Positions 35,830 to 44,718 of a stretch of DNA of 54,684 nt are shown one piece after another. The notes under the pieces were generated by a model that was given only the letters and a program-made list of their open reading frames with translations, was not told the origin of the DNA and did not search any database. Made by a program: the position numbers and the translations under genes. This DNA is from an uncultured Bacteroides sp. (GTDB taxonomy: Bacteria > Bacteroidota > Bacteroidia > Bacteroidales > Bacteroidaceae): the NCBI GenBank assembly GCA_944321495.1, contig CALULP010000016.1, forward strand, positions 1 through 54,684. Direction: 5' to 3'. The number at the start of each line of letters is the position of its first letter. Positions within the stretch are counted from its first letter, which is position 1.

Positions 35830-37170
35830 GTGGCTCAGAAACTTTGGGAGAAATCCGTCCAGATAAACAAAGACATAGAACGCTTTACGGTAGGGCGCGA
35901 CCGCGAAATGGACCTCTACCTGGCGAAGTATGACATCTTGGGCTCGATGGCACACATCACCATGCTGGAAAGCATCGGGTTGCTCACTGCCGACGAACTG
36001 GCCCAACTGTTGGCCGAGTTGAAAGACCTCTACGCCCTGGCCGAACGCGGCGAGTTTGCCATTGAAGACGGGGTGGAAGACGTACACTCGCAAGTGGAAC
36101 TGATGCTGACCCGACGCCTGGGCGATGTAGGCAAGAAAATACACAGCGGACGCTCGCGCAACGACCAGGTGCTACTGGACCTGAAACTGTTTACCCGCGC
36201 CGAAATACGCGACATAGCCGAGGCGGTGGAACAGCTGTTCCACGTGCTAATCCACCAAAGCGAACGCTACAAGGAGGCGCTGATGCCGGGCTACACGCAC
36301 TTGCAGGTGGCCATGCCGTCATCGTTCGGGCTGTGGTTCGGGGCGTATGCCGAGAGCCTGGTGGACGACCTGCTGTTCCTGCAGGCGGCCTATAAGATGT
36401 GCAACCGCAACCCGCTGGGGTCGGCGGCAGGCTATGGGTCGTCGTTCCCCCTGAACCGCACGCTGACCACCCGGCTGCTGGGCTTCGACAGCCTGAACTA
36501 CAACGTGGTCTATGCACAGATGGGACGGGGAAAGATGGAACGCAACGTGTCGTTTGCCCTGGCAAGCATCGCAGGCACGCTGTCCAAACTGGCCTTCGAC
36601 GCCTGCCTGTTCAACAGCCAGAACTTCGGCTTCGTGAAGCTGCCCGACGAATGCACCACGGGTTCGAGCATCATGCCCCACAAGAAAAACCCCGACGTGT
36701 TCGAGCTGACACGCGCCAAGTGCAACAAGATACAGTCGCTGCCGCAGCAAATCATGATGATAGCCAACAACCTGCCGTCGGGCTACTTCCGCGACCTGCA
36801 GATTATCAAGGAGGTATTCCTGCCCGCTTTCCAGGAGCTGAAAGACTGCCTGCAGATGGCAACCTACATCATGAACGAAATCAAGGTGAACGAGCACATC
36901 CTGGACGATGACCGCTACGCGCTCATCTTCAGCGTGGAAGAGGTGAACCGGCTGGCCAAGGCGGGCATGCCGTTCCGCGACGCCTACAAAAAGGTGGGGC
37001 TGGACATCGAGGCAGGACGCTTCATCCCCCACAAGGAGGTGCACCACACGCACGAGGGCAGCATAGGCAACCTGTGCAACGAGCAAATCAGCGCCCTGAT
37101 GCAACAGGTGGTGGACGGTTTTGACTTCCAGCGGGTGGAACAGGCGGAGAAAGCGCTGCTGGGACGGTAA
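35830..37170 (+). CDS. argH: argininosuccinate lyase
   Basis: A 446-residue lyase that splits argininosuccinate into arginine and fumarate. The superfamily signature GSSIMPHKKNPDVFE lies near 280, HSGRSRNDQ near 98, and MPGYTHLQ near 152. It uses a GTG start at 35830. Only the SRPBCC gene accompanies it; no other arg gene is in the window. Confidence 0.96.
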   Translation: MAQKLWEKSVQINKDIERFTVGRDREMDLYLAKYDILGSMAHITMLESIGLLTADELAQLLAELKDLYALAERGEFAIEDGVEDVHSQVELMLTRRLGDVGKKIHSGRSRNDQVLLDLKLFTRAEIRDIAEAVEQLFHVLIHQSERYKEALMPGYTHLQVAMPSSFGLWFGAYAESLVDDLLFLQAAYKMCNRNPLGSAAGYGSSFPLNRTLTTRLLGFDSLNYNVVYAQMGRGKMERNVSFALASIAGTLSKLAFDACLFNSQNFGFVKLPDECTTGSSIMPHKKNPDVFELTRAKCNKIQSLPQQIMMIANNLPSGYFRDLQIIKEVFLPAFQELKDCLQMATYIMNEIKVNEHILDDDRYALIFSVEEVNRLAKAGMPFRDAYKKVGLDIEAGRFIPHKEVHHTHEGSIGNLCNEQISALMQQVVDGFDFQRVEQAEKALLGR

Positions 37171-37225
37171 ACGCCCTGCGAGCGATGAAAAGGGACGGTA
37201 AGCCGCTTATTTTTGCACAGGTTTA

Positions 37226-37257
37226 TTTGGCAAAGACGGGGAAACTCCCTATCTTTG
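37226..37257 (+). promoter_or_regulatory. tRNA operon promoter
   Basis: TTTG (37226-37229), exactly 20 bases, then TATCTTTG (37250-37257): a textbook Bacteroidetes promoter 22 bases before tRNA-Gly. Another -7-like box TATTTTTG lies at 37208-37215. Confidence 0.75.
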
Positions 37258-37279
37258 CAACCGTCTTTCGCAAAAGCCT

Positions 37280-37352
<73 letters not shown>

Positions 37353-37367
37353 CTTTTTTATCAGGTC

Positions 37368-37452
37368 GCCCGGATGGTGGAATGGTAGACACGAAGGACT
37401 TAAAATCCTTTGGCCAGTAATGGCTGTGCGGGTTCAAGTCCCGCTCCGGGTA
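37368..37452 (+). tRNA. tRNA-Leu (TAA)
   Basis: An 85-base class II tRNA with a long variable arm. Acceptor arms are GCCCGGA and TCCGGGT (one G:U), the anticodon loop CTTAAAA gives TAA, and the T-arm is GCGGGTTCAAGTCCCGC. It lies 15 bases after tRNA-Gly in the same transcript. Confidence 0.97.
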
Positions 37453-37454
37453 CA

Positions 37455-37492
37455 CAAAGGGACGAATCGTAGCGATACGGTTCGTCCCTTTG
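37455..37492. terminator. terminator after the tRNA pair
   Basis: Perfect 12-bp arms CAAAGGGACGAA (37455-37466) and TTCGTCCCTTTG (37481-37492), between the tRNAs and the convergent lrgB gene. It probably serves both directions. Confidence 0.75.
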
Positions 37493-37515
37493 GCCGTTTA
37501 TCTGACAGAGAAAAC

Positions 37516-38211
37516 TTACAGCAGTCCCAGCAGACGCAGGATGCTGGGCGTGAGCAGGGCGGTGAAGATGCCGTTCAGCGTAAGGCCCAGACTGGCAAAT
37601 GCACCGTACTTGCGGCTGACGTCCATAGCGGCCGAGGTGCCTACGGCATGGGCAGCCGTGCCCATGGAAAGTCCCTGTGCCATGGGGCTATGCACATGCC
37701 CCAGCCTCAACGCCTTGAAACCAAGTATGCCGCCCAGCAGGCCCACGCACACTACCACGGCTGCCGTCAGCGAGGGGATGCCACCCAACGAGCCTGCTAC
37801 CTCCATAGCAATGGGCGTGGTGACGGACTTGGGTGCCAGGGAGTAAATGATTTCATCGGAAGCCCCCATGCCCTTGGCAATCAGCACTACGGAAACTACC
37901 CCCACAATACAGCCCGCCAATTGGGACAAGAGGATAGGCAACAACTGCTTTTTGATGGTTTCCAACTGCAAGTAAAGGGGCACGCCCAAGGCTACCACCG
38001 CAGGCTTCAGCCAAAACTCAATCAGACGTCCGCCCTCATTATAAGTGTCGTAGCTGATGTGCGCCACTTTCAGGAAGATGATAAGGGCGGCAATTGTCAG
38101 CAAGATGGGGTTAAGCAACATCAAGCCGGTACGTTTTTGCAGCAGCTTGGCAAAGAAGAACACGCCGAAAGTGACGGCGAGCAAGAAAAATTCATTCTCC
38201 AGGAAATTCAT
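37516..38211 (-). CDS. lrgB: LrgB/CidB family membrane protein
   Basis: A 231-residue integral membrane protein with about seven to eight hydrophobic helices and the family motif LAPKSVTTPIAMEV (about 125-140), plus MGTAAHAVGTSAA. LrgB with LrgA was described as an antiholin system; related pairs in Bacillus and Streptococcus transport pyruvate. Its start overlaps the lrgA stop by four bases. The nearby pta-ackA pair makes a role in pyruvate or acetate export and uptake attractive. Confidence 0.92.
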   Translation of the reverse strand: MNFLENEFFLLAVTFGVFFFAKLLQKRTGLMLLNPILLTIAALIIFLKVAHISYDTYNEGGRLIEFWLKPAVVALGVPLYLQLETIKKQLLPILLSQLAGCIVGVVSVVLIAKGMGASDEIIYSLAPKSVTTPIAMEVAGSLGGIPSLTAAVVVCVGLLGGILGFKALRLGHVHSPMAQGLSMGTAAHAVGTSAAMDVSRKYGAFASLGLTLNGIFTALLTPSILRLLGLL

Positions 38212-38546
38212 TTCAGTTTACGTGTTAATTGATGAACCCAGCCTGTGACCACAAGCACCAGCAGCGTACTGACTAAAAAGGAAACGACGATAGGCCAGAA
38301 CTCGGCGGCAATGACATCGAAGTAAAGCATCAGCGCCACGCCCGGCGGCACAAAAAAGAACCCGAGGTTGGCAACCAGGAAGTCGGACATCCCCTGCACC
38401 CAGTGCAGCTTAATCCAACCCAACTTTAAGAACAGGGTCAGCAACAACATGCCTATGATGCTGGAGGGCAATTTGACACCCGTGAGGAAAACGACCAGCT
38501 CACCCAAGGCAAGGCATCCGAAAAGGATGGCACATTGACGAATCAT
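38208..38546 (-). CDS. lrgA: CidA/LrgA family membrane protein
   Basis: A 112-residue membrane protein with four hydrophobic helices, LPSSIIGMLLLTLFL and LGFFFVPPGVALM being the family landmarks. It is the holin-like partner of LrgB and is coupled to it by a four-base overlap. A -7 box TAATTTTG lies on the minus strand at 38582-38589. Confidence 0.92.
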   Translation of the reverse strand: MIRQCAILFGCLALGELVVFLTGVKLPSSIIGMLLLTLFLKLGWIKLHWVQGMSDFLVANLGFFFVPPGVALMLYFDVIAAEFWPIVVSFLVSTLLVLVVTGWVHQLTRKLK

Positions 38547-38715
38547 ACTTATGCAAATTAATACCTATTGAAAAACGGGCGCAAAATTAATGAATCTTCC
38601 GCTTTGAAGAACATATCCGGAAAACATACTGTAAAACTTGTGTTAAATAATCCAATAATTGCCATCCTTGGCATTTTTACAGCCCGAATTGCTATATAGA
38701 TATGGCAGAATTGTG

Positions 38716-38723
38716 TATTTTTG
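38716..38723 (+). promoter_or_regulatory. pta -7 box
   Basis: TATTTTTG matches TAnnTTTG in the divergent region between lrgA and pta. The -33 element is weak. Confidence 0.5.
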
Positions 38724-38768
38724 CGAGTGACTTAAAGGAGTATGAATCCAACACACAAATATATCATC

Positions 38769-39785
38769 ATGCAAAGATTAATCAACCAAATCGTTGAGCG
38801 CGCCAAAGCAAACCGCCAACGTATTGTCCTTCCCGAAGGTACGGAAGAACGCACTTTAAAGGCTGCCAACCAAGCCTTGACCGATGAAACCGCAGACCTT
38901 ATCCTGCTGGGCAATCCGGATGAGATTAACGAATGCGCCAAGAAATGGGGACTGGGCAACATTGCAAAAGCTACCATTATTGACCCGGACAACAACCCGA
39001 AAAAAGACGAATATACCCAATTGCTGTATGAACTGCGGAAGAGCAAAGGCATGACCCTTGAGGAAGCCGAACAGAAGGTAACCGACCCGCTTTACCTAGG
39101 CTGCCTCATGATAAAAAACGGTGATGCCGACGGACAACTGGCAGGCGCCCGCAACACCACAGGCAACGTGCTGCGCCCGGCCCTGCAAATCATCAAGACC
39201 GCCCCGGGCATCACTTGCGTATCGGGCGCCATGTTGCTGCTGACACATGCGCCTGAATATGGGAAAAACGGTATCCTGGTGATGGGGGACGTTGCCGTCA
39301 CACCGGTTCCCGATGCTTCGCAGCTGGCACAGATAGCCATCTGCACCGCACGCACGGCACGTGCCGTAGCCGGGCTCGACCCCAAAGTGGCCCTGCTCAG
39401 CTTCTCGACCAAAGGTTCTGCCAAGCATGAAGTGGTGGACAAAGTGGTGGAAGCCTTGAAACTGGCCAAAGAAATGGCTCCCGACATTGCCATCGACGGT
39501 GAATTGCAGGCCGACGCCGCCCTCGTGCCCGAAGTGGGCGCCAGCAAGGCTCCCGGCTCGGCCATTGCAGGGCATGCCAATGTATTGGTCGTTCCCAATC
39601 TGGAAGTAGGCAACATTTCCTACAAGCTGGTACAACGCCTGGGACATGCCGACGCCATAGGCCCCATCCTGCAAGGTATTGCCCGGCCGGTAAATGACCT
39701 GTCACGCGGATGCTCGGTAGAGGACGTGTACCGGATGATTGCCATCACAGCCAATCAAGCCATCGCAGCGAAGAACAATGCCTGA
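38769..39785 (+). CDS. pta: phosphate acetyltransferase
   Basis: A 338-residue enzyme that interconverts acetyl-CoA and acetyl phosphate. Segments include RIVLPEGTEERTLKAA near the start, GADGQLAGA-type DADGQLAGARNTTGNVLRP, and the C-terminal GPILQGIARPVNDLSRG. The ATG at 38769 matches the usual length; an ATG at 38742, nine codons earlier, is only about 12 bases after the predicted transcript start. It is followed 31 bases later by ackA. Confidence 0.95.
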   Translation: MQRLINQIVERAKANRQRIVLPEGTEERTLKAANQALTDETADLILLGNPDEINECAKKWGLGNIAKATIIDPDNNPKKDEYTQLLYELRKSKGMTLEEAEQKVTDPLYLGCLMIKNGDADGQLAGARNTTGNVLRPALQIIKTAPGITCVSGAMLLLTHAPEYGKNGILVMGDVAVTPVPDASQLAQIAICTARTARAVAGLDPKVALLSFSTKGSAKHEVVDKVVEALKLAKEMAPDIAIDGELQADAALVPEVGASKAPGSAIAGHANVLVVPNLEVGNISYKLVQRLGHADAIGPILQGIARPVNDLSRGCSVEDVYRMIAITANQAIAAKNNA

Positions 39786-39816
39786 CAACTTTTAAATCTA
39801 ATAAAAACTGTTTCGT

Positions 39817-41022
39817 ATGAAGATTTTAGTATTAAACTGCGGCAGCTCGTCCATCAAATACAAGTTGTTTGACATGGACCACAAGCAAGTCATTGCCCAA
39901 GGCGGCGTAGAGAAAATCGGCCTGAAAGACTCTTTCTTGAAATTCACCCTGCCCAACGGTGAAAAGAAAATCCTGGAAAAGGATATCCCCGAGCATACCG
40001 TGGGCGTGGAATTCATCCTCCAAACGCTGACAAGCGCTGAATATGGCGCCATCCGTTCGCTGAATGAAATAAATGCTGTGGGGCACCGCATGGTACATGC
40101 CGGCGAGAAGTTCAGCAAATCTGTCCTGCTGACACCTGAAGTGCTGGATGCCTTCACTGCCTGCAACGACTTGGCGCCCCTGCACAACCCGGCCAACCTG
40201 AAAGGTGTAAACGCCATCAAAGCCATCCTGCCCGATGTACCGCAAATCGGGGTATTTGATACGGCTTTCCACCAGACCATGCCCGACTATGCCTACATGT
40301 ATGCCGTGCCTTACGACTTGTACAAGAAATATGGGGTGCGCCGCTATGGCTTCCACGGCACATCGCACCGCTATGTCTCGCAGCGCGTATGCGAATTCCT
40401 GGGGGTAAAACCCGAGGGCTTGCGCATCATCACCTGCCACATCGGCAACGGTGGATCCATCAGTGCCATCAAAGACGGCAAATGCATGGACACCAGCATG
40501 GGACTTACTCCCTTGGAGGGCCTCATGATGGGTACCCGCAGCGGTGACATCGACGCCGGTGCCGTGACTTACATCATGGAAAAAGAAGGGTTGGATGCCG
40601 CAGGCATCTCGAACCTGCTGAACAAGAAAAGCGGCGTGCTGGGCATCTTCGGTGAATCGAGCGACATGCGCGACCTGGAAGCTGCCGTAAAAGCCGGCAA
40701 TCCTAAAGCAATCTTGGCAGAAAACATGTATTTCTACCGCATCAAAAAATATATTGGCGCATACGCCGCTGCACTGGGCGGCGTGGACGTCATTGTGTTC
40801 ACCGGCGGCGTAGGCGAGAACCAGGCAACTGCACGTTGGGGCGCCTGCGAAGGCCTCGAATTCATGGGCGTGAAACTGGATGCCGAAAAGAACAAGGTGC
40901 GGGGTGAGGAAATGGTGATTTCCACCGATGACTCCAAGGTAAAAGTCGTAGTCATCCCCACTGATGAAGAGCTGATGATTGCCACCGACACGCTTGCCAT
41001 TCTGGAGCATGGCGAAGCTTAA
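39817..41022 (+). CDS. ackA: acetate kinase
   Basis: A 401-residue enzyme that makes ATP and acetate from acetyl phosphate. Signature segments are VLNCGSSSIKY at the start, HRMVHAGEKF, FDTAFHQTMP, RRYGFHGTSH and FTGGVGENQ. With pta it forms the acetate overflow pathway used by fermenting Bacteroidetes. A terminator follows. Confidence 0.97.
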   Translation: MKILVLNCGSSSIKYKLFDMDHKQVIAQGGVEKIGLKDSFLKFTLPNGEKKILEKDIPEHTVGVEFILQTLTSAEYGAIRSLNEINAVGHRMVHAGEKFSKSVLLTPEVLDAFTACNDLAPLHNPANLKGVNAIKAILPDVPQIGVFDTAFHQTMPDYAYMYAVPYDLYKKYGVRRYGFHGTSHRYVSQRVCEFLGVKPEGLRIITCHIGNGGSISAIKDGKCMDTSMGLTPLEGLMMGTRSGDIDAGAVTYIMEKEGLDAAGISNLLNKKSGVLGIFGESSDMRDLEAAVKAGNPKAILAENMYFYRIKKYIGAYAAALGGVDVIVFTGGVGENQATARWGACEGLEFMGVKLDAEKNKVRGEEMVISTDDSKVKVVVIPTDEELMIATDTLAILEHGEA

Positions 41023-41064
41023 CCTGCAATGATACCCCTTGTATAGGACATTTGATTTGTATGC

Positions 41065-41088
41065 CCCCCCATGTAACCGCATGGGGGG
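41065..41088 (+). terminator. ackA terminator
   Basis: Nine-bp arms CCCCCCATG (41065-41073) and CATGGGGGG (41080-41088) with a six-base loop, followed by a T-rich stretch. Confidence 0.75.
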
Positions 41089-41174
41089 CTTCTTATCTCT
41101 GTACGATTTCATGCGGCATCAACCGGCGTGCTGTTTTTATCAAAAATGTAACAAACAAAATGACCGGAAAGGTG

Positions 41175-41182
41175 TATCTTTG
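41175..41182 (+). promoter_or_regulatory. alkaline phosphatase -7 box
   Basis: TATCTTTG, 63 bases before the alkaline phosphatase start, matches TAnnTTTG. No clear -33 was seen and no Pho box could be recognised. Confidence 0.5.
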
Positions 41183-41245
41183 CCTGAAGATATCACTACG
41201 CATAGCTTCGCCTATCATTTTTCTAATATAAATTAAAAACAAGAC

Positions 41246-42622
41246 ATGAAAAGACTGACAAGTTTCCTTATTCTGGTGCTGTTCGTCATTGCCGTACAGG
41301 CACAACGCGCCAAGTATGTGTTCTACTTCATCGGTGACGGAATGGGATTAAACCAAGTAAACGCCACCGAAATGTATCTCGCCGAACAGGAAGGACGCAT
41401 CGGCATCAAGCCGTTACAGTTCCCCTCATTCCCCGTAGCAGGCATGGCTACCACTTTTTCCAAGTCCAACTCCATTACCGACTCATCTGCCGCAGGAACG
41501 GCGCTTGCCACCGGCACCAAGACGTATAACGGCGCCCTCGGTGTAGATGCAGACAAAAACGCTGTGTACAGTGTGGCCGTCAAGGCACAACAAGCCGGGA
41601 AGAAAGTGGGTATCGCCACCAGCGTAGGCATAGACCATGCCACCCCGGGAGCCTTCTACGCTCACCAGCCCGACCGCAACATGTATTATGAAATCTCGCT
41701 TGACCTGGCAAAAACCGGCTTCGATTTTTATGCCGGCAGCGGATTCAACTGCCGCGATACACAGAAAATCTTCGCAGCCATTGAACAAGCCGGCTACACC
41801 ATAGCCCGCGGCACAGATGAATACAAAGAGAAATGCGATGATGCACAGAAGATGCTTCTCATCCAAGAAGAAGGCTATCTGCCTTTCAGTTTGCCTTATG
41901 CCATTGACCGCAAGGAAGGCGACCTCACACTGGCACAGATTACAGAAAGCGCCATAGACTTCCTGACAGAAGACAACCGTAAAGGATTCTTCCTGATGGT
42001 AGAAGGAGGAAAGATTGATTGGGCATGCCACGACAACGACCCGGCTACCGTAGTCAACGAAGTGATAGACTTTGACAACGCCATCAAGGTCGCTTATGAA
42101 TTCTACCAAAAGCATCCCAAAGAAACCCTGATTGTGGTTACCGCAGACCACGAGACAGGTGGCTTAGGGCTGGGCAACAGCGACTATACCTTGAACCTGA
42201 AAGCTTTGGGAAACCAGCAACAATCTTCTGAGACCTTATCACGCGACATTACCACACTACGCAAAAATGAAAATGCAACGTGGGAAAACATGAAAGACCT
42301 GCTAAGTGAACGCATGGGCTTCTGGGACGAACTCTCCCTGACATGGGAGCAAGAACGACTGCTCCATAACGAATTCGACCAATCGTTTGTACAACATAAA
42401 GTCGTATTTGCAGAAAGCCTTTACTCCAAAACAGAACCCGTAGCAGCCGCTGCCCGCAAGGTCATGAGCCAGATAGCCAAGCTGGGCTGGACATCAGGCA
42501 GCCACACCGCAGAATACGTGCCCGTATTCGCCATCGGCGCAAACGCCAAACTGTTCAGCGGGAAAATGGACAATACCGACATACCCAAACGCATCGCCAA
42601 GGCTGCAGGATATAAATGGTAG
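41246..42622 (+). CDS. secreted alkaline phosphatase
   Basis: A 458-residue PhoA-superfamily phosphatase. A signal peptide (about 1-20, ending AVQAQ) points to the periplasm. Metal and catalytic motifs are FIGDGMG, the nucleophile Ser in TDSSAAGTALATG, DWACHDND and TADHETGG. It would release phosphate from organic esters. It is transcribed towards the secreted hydrolase gene, with a shared terminator between. Confidence 0.93.
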   Translation: MKRLTSFLILVLFVIAVQAQRAKYVFYFIGDGMGLNQVNATEMYLAEQEGRIGIKPLQFPSFPVAGMATTFSKSNSITDSSAAGTALATGTKTYNGALGVDADKNAVYSVAVKAQQAGKKVGIATSVGIDHATPGAFYAHQPDRNMYYEISLDLAKTGFDFYAGSGFNCRDTQKIFAAIEQAGYTIARGTDEYKEKCDDAQKMLLIQEEGYLPFSLPYAIDRKEGDLTLAQITESAIDFLTEDNRKGFFLMVEGGKIDWACHDNDPATVVNEVIDFDNAIKVAYEFYQKHPKETLIVVTADHETGGLGLGNSDYTLNLKALGNQQQSSETLSRDITTLRKNENATWENMKDLLSERMGFWDELSLTWEQERLLHNEFDQSFVQHKVVFAESLYSKTEPVAAAARKVMSQIAKLGWTSGSHTAEYVPVFAIGANAKLFSGKMDNTDIPKRIAKAAGYKW

Positions 42623-42650
42623 CAGCAAAAATGGCTAATGATTAACGATT

Positions 42651-42699
42651 AAAATCAAGGGGCGCATATCAGATTGATTGATATGCACCCCTTGATTTT
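42651..42699. terminator. long bidirectional terminator
   Basis: Arms of 21 bases at 42651-42671 and 42679-42699 match at 20 positions, with A-rich and T-rich ends, between the convergent phosphatase and hydrolase genes. Confidence 0.8.
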
Positions 42700-42713
42700 T
42701 TCTTGTTTTCTTC

Positions 42714-44564
42714 CTACAAAGCGGGCAACAAATATTTCCAAATAAGGTTCAATTCGGCCTGCATGTCTTGCAGATGGGCTGTAACCACAATCACAGCATC
42801 CTTCTCCGGCAACACCAGGATATATTGCCCATTGGCACCATCAGCACGGAAGGCATTATGACGGCAACGCCACATCTGATAGCCATAACCCTGCAACCAG
42901 TCACTGTTCTTAGGCGTCATCTTCAGTTTCTCAAGCCATTCAGGACGCACACCCGCAGGCAGAGAGGGCACCTGGGCAGCCGAAGCTTCCTTTACCCAGC
43001 CTTCGGGTAAGATCTGCTTGCCCTGCCACTTGCCGTCCTGCAACAGCAACAGGCCCATTTTGGCCAAGTCTTCCGTCTTGAGGTACAAGCCCCAGCCACC
43101 GGTATTAATACCCTGCGGACTTTCTTCCCAACGCACATTCACAATGCCCAACGGGCGGAACAGGCGCGGCCATAAGTAATCCACAATCTTCTCCCCGGTT
43201 ACCTTCTGCACAATGGCGGAAAGCATGTAAGTCCCCACACTGTTGTAGCAGAAGAATGTACCCGGTTTATGCTCCACCGGCCAAGCCAGGAATTCTTTCA
43301 CCCAATCGGTATCCGTCTTCCCACGCACATCGCGGGTAGGGTCTGTATCATGCCCACAGTTCATGGTCAGCAGATGGCGCACGGTCATTTCTTTCAGATT
43401 GTCACTTACCTCGGCAGGCAATTTATCAGGGAAGAAAGAGATAACCTTGTCATCCAAATTCAATTTCCCCTCAGCGATAGCAAAACCTACGGCGGTAGAG
43501 GTAAACGTCTTACTGATGGAGTTCAGTATGTGCGGTTCGTCCTCACGCCCTTCGCTCATCCAGTTGGCGGAAAGCACCTTGCCGTGCTGCACAATCATCA
43601 GACTATGCAGGTCTTGCTCCTTGTCCTTAGCGGCGGCCAGATACTTCTGCACCGCCTTGTCCAGTTTCTTGGAAGCCTCGCCACGCGGTAGGCTCTTGGT
43701 CAGTTGGTTGATGTCAATCAATCGGATGCCACGTTCCTCAATAGCCTGCTTCACACACGGGCTGGTCAACAAATCGGTAACCCCCTGGCGGTCCTCTGCC
43801 ACATTTTCATAACCAATATGGAATACCGTTTCCATCTCATCGTCAGCATAGGCAGGATGGTCCAGGAAGAGGTAGCGCTTGCCCGCCTCCAGTTTCTCCA
43901 GCGAAGCCAGGAAACTGGATTCCTTGTCCTGCAACGTCTTGTTAGGTCCCGTATAACCGATATACTGGAAATTATATTCCTTATCCGAATCCATGCGGTC
44001 AATGCAAGACAAGTTGTACTCCTTGGCAAGCCGGAGGGTCAGTTCGTTCACTTCTTTACTGAAAGCGGTAGAAGCCATGTGCCCCGTCAGGTGGCTCAAT
44101 TGAGGAATATTCTGCAACGCCGCCTCTATCTGCGCACGGAACTCCTGTTCAATCTCGCGGATATCCCACTCATGTTCGGTGAGCGCCTGTCCCGGATAGT
44201 TGGGATTGGGCTTAATCATAGGATAAAAGTAACCGTCCTTATCCGTCAGGCTGGGACAATGGGTCAGCGGGCGCCATTTCACGTTCTCCCATTCGCTAGT
44301 CAGCGTCAAGTGCAAGCCCACATCCAGTCCCGGATTCTCCTTCAGCATCTTCACTGCTTCCGGGAACCAGGCAGCCACCGGCATAACCTCCACGCTCTTG
44401 GCGATGCCGTCGCGGTAAGTAGCCACACTGGCCTTGTTCACCGAATGGAAAGCACCCATATCGTCAATGCGTATTACCAACTCCGGGGGAGTGTCCTGCC
44501 CCCATGCAGGAACCGTACCTGCCACCAGCAGGCATCCGGTCAAAAAAGACAAATAGTTTTTCAT
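42714..44564 (-). CDS. secreted YdjC-like deacetylase/beta-lactamase-family fusion
   Basis: A 616-residue two-domain protein with a signal peptide (ending about AWGQ at 23). Residues 27-300 resemble the YdjC/ChbG carbohydrate deacetylase family: RIDDMGAFHSVNKA near the start, GLHLTLT and SHLTGHMAS supply the Asp/His metal ligands. Residues 320-610 are a serine beta-lactamase-like hydrolase with SISK near 347 and YNS near 438. It is plausibly a periplasmic enzyme that deacetylates a sugar and hydrolyses an ester or amide on the same molecule. An LTGC sequence early in the signal resembles a lipobox but is too close to the start. Each fold is clear; the joint substrate is unknown. Confidence 0.85.
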   Translation of the reverse strand: MKNYLSFLTGCLLVAGTVPAWGQDTPPELVIRIDDMGAFHSVNKASVATYRDGIAKSVEVMPVAAWFPEAVKMLKENPGLDVGLHLTLTSEWENVKWRPLTHCPSLTDKDGYFYPMIKPNPNYPGQALTEHEWDIREIEQEFRAQIEAALQNIPQLSHLTGHMASTAFSKEVNELTLRLAKEYNLSCIDRMDSDKEYNFQYIGYTGPNKTLQDKESSFLASLEKLEAGKRYLFLDHPAYADDEMETVFHIGYENVAEDRQGVTDLLTSPCVKQAIEERGIRLIDINQLTKSLPRGEASKKLDKAVQKYLAAAKDKEQDLHSLMIVQHGKVLSANWMSEGREDEPHILNSISKTFTSTAVGFAIAEGKLNLDDKVISFFPDKLPAEVSDNLKEMTVRHLLTMNCGHDTDPTRDVRGKTDTDWVKEFLAWPVEHKPGTFFCYNSVGTYMLSAIVQKVTGEKIVDYLWPRLFRPLGIVNVRWEESPQGINTGGWGLYLKTEDLAKMGLLLLQDGKWQGKQILPEGWVKEASAAQVPSLPAGVRPEWLEKLKMTPKNSDWLQGYGYQMWRCRHNAFRADGANGQYILVLPEKDAVIVVTAHLQDMQAELNLIWKYLLPAL

Positions 44565-44581
44565 GTGTTATTGAGTGTATA

Positions 44582-44711
44582 AGTTTATGAGTTTATGAGT
44601 TTATGAGCTTTTGAGTTTACAAGTTTACAAGTTAACAAGGGGACGAGGGGACGAGTGCCTTTTTACCCGCTGCATATTCATCCACTAATCACTAATCACT
44701 AAACACTAATT
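44582..44711. repeat. octamer and heptamer tandem repeats
   Basis: Nine degenerate 8-bp units (AGTTTATG three times, AGCTTTTG, AGTTTACA twice, AGTTAACA, AGGGGACG twice) span 44582-44653. Four 7-bp units of the ACTAATC type span 44684-44711. They fill the gap between the fusion hydrolase gene and lpxH. Confidence 0.8.
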
Positions 44712-44718
44712 CCCTATC

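Noticed and set aside
41023..41245. A Pho box or small RNA before the alkaline phosphatase gene
   Set aside because: Apart from the ackA terminator and a -7 box, no direct repeats of the Pho type or stable structure could be recognised by eye.
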